From: Siderastrea radians
Taxonomy: Eukaryota > Cnidaria > Anthozoa > Scleractinia > Rhizangiidae
DNA: 64,000 nucleotides
Assembly: GCA_964017195.1 (NCBI GenBank)
Contig: OZ024888.1
Span: forward strand, 11,107,701-11,171,700
Direction of reading: 5' to 3'
Part shown: one piece after another, positions 23,150 to 34,815 of the stretch
How the letters are laid out: each line of letters starts with the position of its first letter
Position numbering within the stretch: the first letter of the stretch is position 1
Notes under the pieces: model-generated
The model's database searches: none
Told to the model about the DNA's origin: nothing
The model's input: only the letters and a program-made list of their open reading frames with translations
Made by a program: the position numbers and the translations under genes

Positions 23150-23209
23150 CTTTCCCTCATCCTCCGTTGCAGCAGGAAAAGTTTGCAAAATCGTTTGTAC
23201 ACCCTGAAT
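23150..23209 (-). CDS. GRL-type exon 2
   Basis: A phase-0 exon of 20 codons with acceptor CTTTCAG and donor AAG/GTTAAT encodes IQGVQTILQTFPAATEDEGK. It has the same phase and nearly the same length as exon 2 of GRL gene 1 and shares the I-x-G-x-x-x-x-L-Q pattern. No exon 1 exists within the next several kb on this strand; the nearest is at 43507-44562, which would require a 20-kb intron full of satellite DNA. It could instead be the remnant of a separate, deleted copy. Confidence 0.5.
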
Positions 23210-23467
23210 CTGAAAGATAGATGTAAAAACACGGGCAGTGAGTTTACTTAACAAGACTAAGCCCTCCCTACGTTCTCGAACCATCTAACAAATGCATATT
23301 ATCTTTGCTGACACTAAAATAACGCCCTCCCATCCCCCTCCCAAACAAACAAACAAACAAACAGAAAAAAAAAGGAGAGAGAGAGAGAAAAAAGAAAGAA
23401 ACGAAAAGAAAAAAGACACCAAAAACTGTACCTCTCTCAATAAACTTAAAACCATTATTAGCTTGAT
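23210..23467. repeat. low-complexity A/C and G/A-rich stretch
   Basis: An AAAC tetranucleotide run (about 23343-23362) is followed by purine-rich GA/AAAG sequence to 23418. It is non-coding; the frames open across it on both strands are artefacts of composition. Confidence 0.7.
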
Positions 23468-24130
23468 ACACTGCACGAAAAGACGGATTTACCGAGCTTT
23501 GCAACTGAAGTAAATATGTAGCAAAGTTAGGGCTCTAAATTTGTCACAAATTTGCACAGGCGGCATTGTCGAAGCAAAGACACACACTTGCTCCTGCTGA
23601 AATTAGGCGCAAATGTAACGTAAACACGAAGTTTGCATCAAATTTGTGTCAGTTTTGCCACCAAGGTAAATTTTCAAATTTCACATTTATTTGCTGTAGT
23701 TTTGCTACCCTTAAAAATTAGTACTTTTACGGAGTCCGTAAATCTAAGCAAACACGGTGAAAATCAACTTATTTGCATCAAATTACCATCACTTTTACTT
23801 GAGTGGCAAATAGACAAATTTGCATTACTTACTCTCACATTTACTATCATAGCAATTGTGCCTATTTGCACCAACTTTACGCCAAGGTCAAATCAGGAAA
23901 TTTAGGTTTATTTACCCCATATTTACTAAAGGAGCAAACTTACTCATCTGCGAACACGCAAACAAGTGGCGTAAATCAAAGTACCGTCACATTTACTTGA
24001 GTAGCAAATAAACAAATTTGGATATCTTACCCTTACATTTGCTATCATTATGGCAATTCTGTTTATTTGCACCAACTTTACACCAAGTCAGCAAATTTAG
24101 GTTTATTTACCCCAGAAGCAAATATGGAGC
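23468..24130. repeat. A+T-rich repeat with ~198-bp internal duplication
   Basis: It begins CACTGCACGAAAAGACGGATTTAC, which is the inverted form of the right end of the satellite region at 42100-43318 (...GTAAATCCGTTTTTTCGTGCAGTG). Inside, blocks with ACTTGAG(T)GGCAAATA and TTTATTTGCACCAACTTTAC recur about 198 bp apart (ACTTGAG at 23797 and 23995). It is probably a non-autonomous element with internal tandem repeats. Confidence 0.55.
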
Positions 24131-25228
24131 AAATATAACCATTTCCATTTTCGCCAACCTACTCTTTTTTTTAATGAAACCCGAAGATTTTCGAGTCATA
24201 TTTCGTGTACTGTTAATCAGCAAATTTGTCCTAAACAATCCTTTTTGACCTCTGTAAGAAAGTGCACAAGTATATAAATCATGGCTGAAAACGTAATTAA
24301 AATGGCGAATTATTTCCCTCCAAACAAATTGCAAATCTTAGTAGTTTTCGTTCTCACATTGGATAATTCAGTCTTGAACGAGGTCAATCAAACGCACTAT
24401 GGGATTCCAATGGGATAATGATCACGCGCGCGTCATGTTTTCACGCCACACGCAATTTTCGCGCCCGCTCGCGTGTCCTTTGTGCTAATCAACCCCTAGT
24501 GGATTTTGGAGGTGGATTCATTAGAAGAACAAAGAAAAATGTCTTCTATGCCAGACGGACTTTGAATATTACATATCCCAGAAGTGCCCAGACATACAAT
24601 GATTTAAGAACTCCACGATGTTTGAATTAGCAAGGATGCACAACATTTGCTTAACATTTTGTCTCAATCTGGTAATTATGTTGCATATTTCACAACATTT
24701 TCCTAACTCTTTTCGTCTCAAAATGCTTATTACGTTGCATATCCCAAAAGTGCTCAGGCATATGGTGATGCTAGGACTCCAAAGGTTTTTGGCCTCTCTG
24801 TCCTGTACAGGGTATATAATTTTATGCGAGTTTGTCCCAAACAGGGTATGAACGCGTCCTAAACAAGGTATGGCTGCACGATTGTCACCGTTGTCACTTA
24901 TACATAGCCAGTCATAGATCGGAAACCTGACGTTTGCCGCCCAGTCTCTAAAATACTGCAAAATTGTCTCGAACGTGAAGAAAGTGTGTATTTTTTTTTC
25001 AATTGTTCTAAACAGGGACCTACAATGGAGGGTGTTGTCCTAAACGGGATTGGTATTTTACGGCTTTTTGTCCTAAACAGGGTCAGGGTATCAGATCTTC
25101 AGCGGTACCCCTACACCCAAACATGAGTCAAGTACCACCCCCGGAAAACATTATTGCTTTGACAAATGAAATCTGTATCTTTCTTTACCGTTTTCATTCT
25201 CTTTCAAATGAGTATTTTCTCACTAAAA
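24131..25228. repeat. intergenic with repeated GTCCTAAACAGGG motif
   Basis: No gene is supported. Between about 24795 and 25095 the motif GTCCTAAACAGGGT and close variants (CTGTACAGGGT, CCAAACAGGGT, CTAAACAAGGT) occur at least six times at irregular spacing. This is typical of a decayed repeat family. Confidence 0.5.
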
Positions 25229-28200
25229 CCATTTTACAGAAGTGCCAGTCATGAAAGATCAGCATTTTTTGTTTGCAATAGGCTTCACTGACTGCCTAAA
25301 GATGACTGCATCTTTGCAGTGGGTTTCCTAAAAATGACCACATTTTGAAAACCCAACAGTGAATACTACAACAAACAGAAAATGTCACTCACCTTTTGTC
25401 ACATTCGATTTGTGACTGCGATGCATGAACTTGGCTGATGAAATTCCTTTCTCATGGCATGTTGCACTTGCAAAAAGTTTCTCTCTAAGTTTCAAATGAG
25501 ATCTTTACTTTGGATATTTCTTCCTGGCTTTAAGCTTTTTGTTTTTCACTTATCTTGTTCATTGCCTTTAACTTTGAAAAGTCTGAAACAGAGATCTGTT
25601 TGTACTAAAATCTGCCAGACATGAAAGATCAGCATTTTTTGTCTGCAATAGGCTTCACTGACTGCCTAAAGATGACTGCATCTTTGCAGTGGGTTTCCTA
25701 AAAATGACTTCATTTTGAAAACCCAACAGTGAATACTAGAACAAACAGAAAATGTCACTCATCTTTTGCCACATTCGATTTGTGACTGCGATGCATGAAC
25801 TTGGCTAATGTAATTCCTTTCTTCTAACATGTTGCACTTACAAAACGTTTCCCTCTAGATTTCAAATGAGATCTTGACTTTTGATATTTCTTCCTGGCTT
25901 TAAGCTTTTTGTTTTTCACTTATCTTGTTAATGGCCTTTAACTTTGAAAAGTATGAAACACAGAGGTGTTTGTACTAAAATCTGCCAGACATGAAAGATT
26001 AGCATTTTTTGTTTGCAATAGGCTTCACTGACTGCCTAAAGATGACTGCATCTTTGAAGTGGGTTTCCCAAAAATGACCACATTTTGAAAACCCAACAGT
26101 GAATACTACAACAAACAGAAAATGCCATTCATCTTTTGTCACATTCGATTTGTGACTGCGATTCATGCACTTAAGGCTAATGAAATTCCTTTCCTCTGAC
26201 ATGTTGCATTTACAAAACGTTTCCCTCTAGATTTCAAATGAGATCTTAACTTTGGATATTTCTTCCTGGCTTTAAGCTTTTTGTTTTTCAGTTATCTTAT
26301 TCATTGCCTTTAACTTTGAAAAGTATTAAACACAGAGCTGTTTGTACTAAAATCTGCCAGACATGAAAGATCAGCATTTTCTGTTTGCAATAGGCTTCAC
26401 TGACTGCCTAAAGATGACTGCATCTTTGCAGTGGGTTTCCTAAAAATGACCACATTTTGAAAACCCAACAGTGAATACTACAACAAACAGAAAATGCCAT
26501 TCATTTTTTGTCACATTCGATTTGTGACTGCGATGCATGAACTTGGCTAATGAAATTCCTTTCTCATGACATGTAATGCACTTACAAAACGTTTTTCTCT
26601 ACATTTCAAATGAGCTCTTGACTTTGGATCTTTGTACCTGGCTTTTAGCTTTTTTTTCACTAATATTATTCATTCAGCTTCAATTTTGACAAGTCTGAAA
26701 CAGAACTGTTCGCACTAAAATCTGTCAGCCATGAAAGATCAGCATTTTTTGTTTGCAATAGGCCTCACTGACTGCCTAAAGATGACTGCATCTTTGCAGT
26801 GGGTTTCCCAAAAATGACCACATTTTGAAAACCCAACAGTGAATACTACAACAAACAGAAAATGCCATTCATCTTTTGTCACATTCGATTTGTGACCGCG
26901 ATGCATGAACTTGGCTAATGAAATACCTTTCTTCTGACATGTTGCACTTACAACAGGTTTTTCTCTAGATTTCAAATGATATCTTGATTTTGGATCTTTC
27001 TTCCTGGCTTTAAGCTTTTTGTTTTTCACTTATCTTGTTCATTGCTTTCAATTTTGAAAAGTATGAAACACAGAGCTGTTTGTAGTAAAATCTGCCAGTC
27101 ATGAAAGATCAGCATTTTTTGTTTGCAATAGGCCTCACTGACTGCCTAAAGATGACTGCATCTTTGCAGTGGGTTTCCCAAAAATGACCACATTTTGAAA
27201 ACCCAACAGTGAATACTACAACAAACAGAAAATGCCATTCATCTTTTGTCACATTCGATTTGTGACTGCGATGCATGAACCTGGCTGATGAAATTCCTTT
27301 CTCATGGCATGTTGCACTTACAAAAACTTTCTCTCTAGATTTCAAATGAGATCTTTACTTTGGATATTTCTTCCTGGCTTTAAGCTTTTTGTTTTTCACT
27401 TATCTTGTTCATTGCCTTTAACTTTGAAAAGTCTGAAACAGAGAGCTGTTTGTACTAAAATCTGCCAGACATGAAAGGTCAGCATTTTTTGTCTGCAATA
27501 GGCTTTACTGACTGCCTAAAGATGACTGCATCTTTGCAGTGGGTTTCCTAAATATGACTTCATTTTGAAAACCCAACAGTGAATACTAGAACAAACAGAA
27601 AATGTCACTCATCTTTTGCCACATTCGATTTGTGACTGCGTTGCATGAACTTGGCTAATGAAATTCTTTCTTCTGACATGTTGCACTTACAAAACGTTTC
27701 CCTCTAGATTTCAAATGAAATCTTGACTTTTGATATTTCTTCCTGGCTTTAAGCTTTTTGTTTTTCACTTATCTTGTTCATTGCCTTTAACTTTGAAAAG
27801 TATGAAACACAGAGGTGTTTGTTCTAAAATCTGCCAGACATGAAAGATCAGCATTTTTGTTTACAATAGGCTTCACTGACTGCCTAAAGATGACTGCATC
27901 TTTGCAGTGGGTTTCCTAAAAATGACCACATTTTGAAAACCCAACAGTGAATACTACAACAAACAGAAAATGCCATTCATCTTTTGTCACATTCGATTTG
28001 TGACTACGATGCATCTACTTAAGGCTAATGAAATTCCTTTCTTCTGTCATGTTGCACTTACAACAGGTTTTTCTCTAGATTTCAAATGAGATCTTGACTT
28101 TGGATCTTTCTTCCTGGCTTTAAGCTTTTTGTTTTTCACTTATCTCATTCACTGCTTTCAATTTTGAAAAGTATGAAACACAGAGCTGTTTGTAGTAAAA

Positions 28201-30120
28201 TCTGCCAGTCATGAAAGATCAGCATTTTTGTTTGCAACAGGCTTCACTGACTGCCTAAAGATGACTGCATCTTTGCAGTGGGTTTCCTAAAAATGACCAC
28301 ATTTTGAAAACCCAACAGTGAATACTACAACAAACAGAAAATGCCATTCATCTTTTGTCACATTCGATTTGTGACTGCGACGCATGAACTTGGCTGATGA
28401 AATTTCTTTCTCATGGCATGTTGCACTTACTTACAAAACGTTTCCCTCTAGATTTCAAATGAGATCTTGACTTTGGATCTTTCTACCTGGCTTTTAGCTT
28501 TTTTTTCACTAATATTATTCATTCAGTTTCAATTTTGACAAGCCTGAAACAGAACTGTTCGCACTAAAATCTGTCAGCCATGAAAGATCAGCATTTTTTG
28601 TTTGCAATAGGCCTCACTGACTGCCTAAAGATGACTGCATCTTTGCAGTGGGTTTCCCAAAAATGACCACATTTTGAAAACCCAACAGTGAATACTACAA
28701 CAAACAGAAAATGCCATTCATCTTTTGTCACATTCGATTTGTGACTGCGATGCATGAACTTGGCTAATGAAATACCTTTCTTCTGACATGTTGCACTTAC
28801 AACAGGTTTTTCTCTAGATTTCAAATGAAATCTTGACTTTTGATATTTCTTCCTGGCTTTAAGCTTTTTGTTTTTCACTTATCTTGTTCATTGCCTTTAA
28901 CTTTGAAAAGTATGAAACACAGAGGTGTTTGTTCTAAAATCTGCCAGACATGAAAGATCAGCATTTTTGTTTGCAATAGGCTTCACTGACCGCCTAAAGA
29001 TGACTGCATCTTTGCAGTGGGTTTCCCAAAAATGACCACATTTTGAAAACCCAACAGTGAATACTACAACAAACAGAAAATGCCATTCATCTTTTGTCAC
29101 ATTCGATTTGTGACTGCGATGCATCTACTTAAGGCTAATGAAATTCCTTTCTTCTGTCATGTTGCACTTACAACAGGTTTTTCTCTAGATTTCAAATGAG
29201 ATCTTGACTTTGGATCTTTCTTCCTGGCTTTAAGCTTTTTGTTTTTCACTTATCTTGTTCATTGCCTTTAACTTTGAAAAGTCTGAAACACAGAGCTGTT
29301 TGTACAAAAATCTGCCAGACATGAAAGAGCAGCATTTTTTGTCTGCAATAGGCTTTACTGACTGCCTAAAGATGACTGCATCTTTGCAGTGGGTTTCCTA
29401 AAAATGACTTCATTTTGAAAACCTAACAGTGAATACTAGAACAAACAGAAAATGTCACTCATCTTTTGCCACATTCGATTTGTGACTGCGATGCAGGAAC
29501 TTGGCTAATGAAATTCCTTTCTTCTGACATGTTGCACTTACAAAACGTTTCCCTCTAGATTTCAAATGAGATCTTGACTTTTGATATTTCTTTCTAGCTT
29601 TAAGCTTTTTGTTTTTCACTGATCTTGTTCATTGCCTTTAACTTTGAAAAGTATGAAACACAGAGGTGTTTGTTCTAAAATCTGCCAGACATGAAAGATC
29701 AGCATTTTTTGTTTGCAATAGGCTTCACTGACTGCCTAAAGATGACTGCATCTTTGCAGTGGGTTTCCTAAAAATGACCACATTTTGAAAACCCAACAGT
29801 GAATACTACAACAAACAGAAAATGCCATTCATCTTTTGTCACATTCGATTTGTGACTGCGATGCATGTAGTTGGCTAATGAAATTCCTTTCTCATGACAT
29901 GTTGCACTAACAACAGGTTTTTCTCTAGATTTCAAATGAGATCTTAATATTGGATCTTTCTTCCCGGCTTTAAGCTTTTTGTTTTTCACTTATCTTGTTC
30001 ATTGCTTTCAATTTTGAAAAGTATGAAACACAGAGCTGTTTGTAGTAAAATCTGCCAGTCACGAAAGATCAGCATTTTTTGTTTGCAATAGGCTTCACTG
30101 ACTGCCTAAAGATGACTGCT
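25229..30120. repeat. satellite array, ~370-bp monomer, 14 copies, partial 5-mer higher order
   Basis: The anchor ATGAAAGATCAGCATT (with small variants) starts at 25251, 25621, 25991, 26363, 26731, 27101, 27471, 27840, 28211, 28580, 28950, 29321, 29691 and 30061, i.e. every 368-372 bp. A distinct monomer type (GACTTCATTTTG and GAATACTAGAAC) recurs at exactly 1,850-bp spacing (units 2, 7 and 12), and another marker (ACCTGGCTTTTAGC) recurs 1,849 bp apart in units 4 and 9. This is a higher-order repeat of five monomers. Around units 10-11 the order is disturbed, as if by unequal exchange. The last unit is cut at about 30120. The array has no coding role. Confidence 0.95.
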
Positions 30121-30667
30121 ATGCAAGAGGCAGTGTTGGTCTTGTCTCAAGGCGAAAACAAATTGTTAATATGTCCATTTTTTTCTTTTCTCTTTCTTTA
30201 TAGAAATTATTAGTCTTGTTACTGAATGTATTTTTTGGCAGCTTTCAAACCAAACATATTTTGGCTTCCATCCAAACATTAAAACTTGCCAAAAAAATTT
30301 ACATACACACCATGGCATTAGCATAAAGAGGCATGCAGTGTTAGATAATTGGCTTTAAAGTCATTTAACACACCAGGAATGGTGGGTGCACCAACCCACC
30401 AGTTTTGAGCCTTTTTATTTACCAACAGATTTTACGAGTTAGCTCAGATCAGGTGCTACATAGAACAATAATCATTTTCAAATGAAGCAGGTGTCATAAA
30501 ACCTAAACAAAACAATTACTCTGGTCAATCATAAGACACAGGCAATCAAATGAGTCAATGAGAGCTAGTAGCAAATACAAGTGACCAGTGCCAAGCGTAG
30601 GAAAAATGAGTGTGTGTGTTCAACGATTGGTTGTCGTTGCAGTATATGTCCCTAAGTCTACATGTAC
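30121..30667. other. intergenic, no gene seen
   Basis: Unique-looking DNA directly after the satellite break. No gene or RNA is supported. Confidence 0.4.
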
Positions 30668-30670
30668 TTA

Positions 30671-30856
30671 GGCCCCGTTTACATGAGTTATTTCATCCCG
30701 GGATGAGTTTCATCCCGGGACGACTTTTGTCCCGAACCCATTTTTGCTCCAAATCATGTAAATACTCACAGGTAAATGACCAGACAACGGGATGAAAGTC
30801 ACCCCGGGATGAGATGAAAATCATCCCGGGATGAGTTAACTCATGTAAACGGGGCC
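30671..30856. mobile_element. PIF/Harbinger-type MITE, 186 bp, TTA duplication
   Basis: Inverted ends GGCCCCGTTTACATGAGTT and AACTCATGTAAACGGGGCC are perfect, and the interior has repeated CATCCCGGGATGA palindromes. TTA flanks both ends (30668-30670 and 30857-30859), the 3-bp duplication typical of Harbinger elements. There is no coding capacity. It is recent judging from the intact ends. Confidence 0.85.
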
Positions 30857-30859
30857 TTA

Positions 30860-31791
30860 GCCAGGTGACAGTAGGCTAACAAACTGTTTGAAGACAGTAT
30901 CTTAATACTTGTAAAGGGTTTCCAACCATAGCCTTCTCAAGTTTTCATGGCAAGCCATTATCATAAATTGTTGTCATTGTTATTGTTGTTTTTGTTTGTT
31001 TTTTTCTTTGTTTTTCATCAACTGTTCAGGGCATGTCAATATGAAGTGAGAAGTGAGAAGTGAGAAGGCTCAGGTTAATCACGAATTCAGCAGCTAAAAG
31101 CTGCTATCGCTAAAAGTCGCTGCTTTGAACTTTTTTAATATTCCTATGTTCCTTTTGCCAGTCCGAGACTTCGTTATACAGGCTGTATGCATCCTTAATT
31201 CTACTCACCATGGTGGTAGACTAACATTCATGTATTGCTTCAAGAAATTATCCTAGTACAAAGATTTTCTTACCAGAGCTTTCTTTTTTTTAATCAGGGC
31301 CGGGTCATTATCATTAGATTATTTGTTTGTTTGTTTGTTTTGTTTTGCTTTTTACCAACTGCTCTTAATCATGAGTTATCGACATTTATTTCTTGTATCA
31401 ACAGCAAATGCAAACTGGCAAAAGATGTGTCATCTTGGCAGTCCTGCTCATAAAAATTGTGTCACCTTAAGAGCAGGAATGGTTGCCAGTGCCACAAGGA
31501 AACAAATATTCTTCAATCAAGTTTCAATTCTTGCACATTTTTTCTCAAACATTACTGCTGTGAGAGCTGAGAAGACTCATTACAAAGAGAGACTGGCCTG
31601 TATCAGTTAAGTTATGGACTGGCAAAATGAACATAGAAATAAAACTTCTCAAACTCATTCATAATTCATTAAGAGAAAACAAAGGAAATCACAACTGTGA
31701 CGGTGGTTTGGATACCAGATCTTAATTAGCATAAGATTTTGTGAACTTTTGCTTTGAATTTCTCCAAGAATTATTAATGGTTTGAGAAGCC
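30860..31791. other. intergenic, no gene seen
   Basis: Nothing supported. The open frames at 31235-31610 have no domains and include T/TG-run sequence. Confidence 0.4.
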
Positions 31792-31934
31792 ATATCAAAA
31801 ACTCGAAAGAGTGTTTCATCAGGTATCCAAACACCTCGAAGTCAGTCAAAAAAACTCGGCTGCGCCTCTTTTTTTCAACCCACTTCTCGGTGTCTGGATA
31901 TCCTGATGAAACACTCTTTCTCGTGTTTGATATA
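31792..31934. mobile_element. fold-back element, ~50-bp arms
   Basis: Left arm 31792-31842 and right arm 31882-31934 are inverted copies sharing AGAGTGTTTCATCAGG and the TATCC(A)GACACC block. The loop is about 40 bp. It is a short hairpin-forming MITE with no coding sequence. Confidence 0.8.
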
Positions 31935-32875
31935 TTACTTCAAATATCTTTCCAAATCACACTTAATGAGTGACAAAAAAAAACTGCCATCTCAGTGGAC
32001 AGTCCTTCTAACAAAGGAAGTGCCTCCATCGTCTCACTTGTAATAGAGCAAAAAAGCAAAGCCAAAAACATCGATTTCTTCTTATTGTTTTCTTAGCATC
32101 CTCGTTCAATCAGACCTCATAAACAAATTGATGTGGATTAGCTGAGATTTTCTAAATAAATTTTGTATCTAACTTGCCATGCAATGCTGTTTTTCTTACC
32201 AAAATTTTGCTTTCATGAAATACTGATCGAAGCCGATCCAAAATAGTGGGAAATGTGTTGTCCCTGTAAGAAAATGTCCAGTTCTTTAAAATATTTACCA
32301 GTGCCCCATGAGTGGTAGTTGACAAAGGCAAGAAATCTGAAAAAGACAAGGTTGAGAAGGTCATTTGTGACACTTGTACACTGTAAATCAAAATCACTTA
32401 ATGAGAATATTAATTTTAACATGGATATGAGCAATGCTTGCATATCCTTTTGTATCCCATTGATAGTAGCCATAATAATGAGGTAGTTGCATCTTGATAA
32501 AGTGGTTGAGATCCTTAAGTGGGATTCAACTGTATACTTAGATACATGTAGTTTGAATTTACAACAAGAGTAATCTTTAATTGAGGCAGTCATTAAGGTG
32601 GTAAAAATGATGTTGACTAATGACATTGACTGTAACAATGAATATCTGCTTTACCGACACACACACACTCTGTTATACTCAACTGTTCATTGTTTGGACA
32701 ATCTTTCAACCTTGGGCATTATCCTCTAATATACTAACTGCCGAAAGGGGTTGATTTGTTAAATAACACTCATGCCTGAAAAAAGTTGCCCTTAAAGTTT
32801 TGTTTTCAGTCTTGGGCATTATATGCATGTATCAGCTGTTGAAATGGGTTTATGTACTAAAATAATAACAATAAC

Positions 32876-32908
<33 letters not shown>

Positions 32909-32969
32909 CTGTAATAATAACAGCAACAATAACATTATACCTCAAGTTGCTAGAGAACCAATCAGAATA
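31935..32969. other. intergenic with weak exon-like segment and (ATA)n microsatellite
   Basis: On the minus strand, 32200-32263 is flanked by TTCTTACAG and a GTAAGA donor and encodes NTFPTILDRLRSVFHES in one phase; this is exon-like, but no partner exons were found and I do not call a gene. An AAT/AAC trinucleotide run spans about 32868-32912. Confidence 0.3.
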
Positions 32970-33680
32970 CAGTCAAAGCCCTCCCTGTGACCACTCTCGT
33001 AAGCGACCAGCTCAAGTTACAACCAACATTGTGAAACCCCATTTGAACATCACCTAAACTCTGTAATCAAAAGTTCTCATAAGCAATCGTTCCCGTAAGC
33101 AACAGTGTGACCACTTTTGTGAATTATTGCCTGGATTCTAAGTTCTCGTAAGTGACCGCTCAGTCAACACTTTACAGTGCTGCATGTTGTACGGTTGCCA
33201 CCAGACAATGGTACAAGAGAGAGAGAGTGTGGAACTTATCAACTCCGCCTCCCACATTTCTTGCATTCTAATTGGCCAGTTGAAACAAAACCCATCGGGA
33301 AGTTGTCAGAAAGATGTCAAAAAGTTGTCACAAACTAATGAAAAACTTTGTCTGGTGGCAAGGGTATAGCAAGCAGTACTGTAATAAAACTACTCACTTT
33401 TTGGGAAAATTCAGAGTAATACATAGCATAAGCACTAATGGTTCATTGACTTGTACATGCGCGATAATCTTGTATAAAAATTTTTAATATTTTTTGCTAC
33501 AGTACTATTGGTGACCATCAACATATGCCAGGCTTTATGCTAAAAGCTCTCATAAGCGACCACCCTCTTCTGTTGTACCTCGTGGTCCCTTAAATAAGAG
33601 CTCCTTCTCATGAGTGACCAGCTCTAGCTGCGACCACTTTTCGGAATTCCAGAGGTGGTCGCTGATGAGAGCTTTGACTG
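32970..33680. mobile_element. dispersed TIR element, copy B (CAGTCAAAGC ends)
   Basis: Starts CAGTCAAAGCCCTCCC and ends GAGAGCTTTGACTG; TA lies on both sides (32968-32969 and 33681-33682), as for a TA-target transposon. It shares interior sequence with the copy at 9836-10362 but is longer (711 bp). There is no coding capacity. Confidence 0.75.
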
Positions 33681-33893
33681 TACTGAAACCTGTAACATTC
33701 ACAGTAGAATATATCTATAAAAGGCAGTCACATGACTTCTTGTGCAATTTGATCATGAGATAAGACTGGCAATATTCCTAGAAAAATTTGTTGTGCTCAA
33801 ATTTGCATTCAAATGTTGCGGCTTCTTGCACAACATGTAAGCCTAAATGAAGTGGTCGGGTATTCTGAAATTGCTCCCAATAGCGGTCCCTTA

Positions 33894-34812
33894 GGGGCCG
33901 ACCATTTAACTCTTGAGGGGGGGTGTGGATGATTTCGAAAAAAAGTTTCCTGCAAGCCCTTGTCAGAAGAAAAAAATTGCATGCAGCACAAATGAAATAG
34001 AAATAAAATTCTTGCACTGCTGCAAGCAAGAAAAAAAAATGTTGCAAAGCTATTTCATCATTCCAGGGGGACTTTACAAAATCCCAGCAAAACTGCAACC
34101 ATTCTTCCCTTGCTCCCTTTAAACTCTGGAGTTGGTTATGCTTCAGAATGTGCAATGCATTCTTAGCTTTATAGGGTCCGACAATCTGCGAACCAGCGAG
34201 CCACTCCAGTTAGCCTAAATCACACTCTGGTTTAGCCAAAACAACATTCTGGTTAGCCTACCGACTTGCATATTTGCTTGTAGTGTTCTTCAAGTGCTGT
34301 TTGTTTTTATTGCTTATCAATACGAAAAAAAGTGTTCTACCAAGAATTCTTTCGAATTCTCCGATTAAAAATCACAGACATGATTGCTTAAAATCTCCGA
34401 ATAAGGTCTTGTAATAGCTGATTTTATAATAAAATATTCCTCTTCAATCTATGCGTCCAAAATGCCCAAATTGAACACTACTAAAAAGAATAAATCCCCC
34501 CCCCCAAAAGCATGTTTTTGTATAGCATGATTTTGTATAGCTTACAACATTTTAAGGCTTTGCAGCTCCATATTGAACTATTACAACAATAACCACAATG
34601 TAAATGTAAATACATTCTGTAAATGTAAACACGACACTTTTTTGAGGAAAAAAAAATCCTGCAGAGAAATGAAGAGAAAAAAAATATTCTGCAGAGCATT
34701 TAGAAGGAAAAAAATATCCTGCCCACCAGGTTGCTAGAAAAAAAAAGCTTGCTGACCAGAAATCATCCACCCCCCCCCCCCCCCCCCCCTCAAGAGTTAA
34801 CTGGTCGGCCCC
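33894..34812. mobile_element. PIF/Harbinger-type MITE, 919 bp, TTA duplication
   Basis: Left end GGGGCCGACCATTTAACTCT and right end AGAGTTAACTGGTCGGCCCC are inverted repeats that continue through a G-run/C-run and GGATGATTTC. TTA flanks both ends (33891-33893 and 34813-34815). The ends differ from the 186-bp element at 30671, so this is another family. Frames inside (for example 33778-34155) are not coding. Confidence 0.8.
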
Positions 34813-34815
34813 TTA

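Noticed and set aside
25999..29989. Repeated minus-strand ORFs of 60-96 codons with near-identical sequence
   Set aside because: They are the same chance open frame of the 370-bp satellite monomer; the period is not a multiple of three and the frame is broken in several units.
32213..32638. 141-codon minus-strand ORF
   Set aside because: No domain, membrane or composition signal. Exon-like splice sites within it use a different frame, and a 35-bp intron would be implausibly short.
33778..34155. 125-codon minus-strand ORF
   Set aside because: It crosses the end of a Harbinger-type MITE and G-run, so it is composite non-coding sequence.
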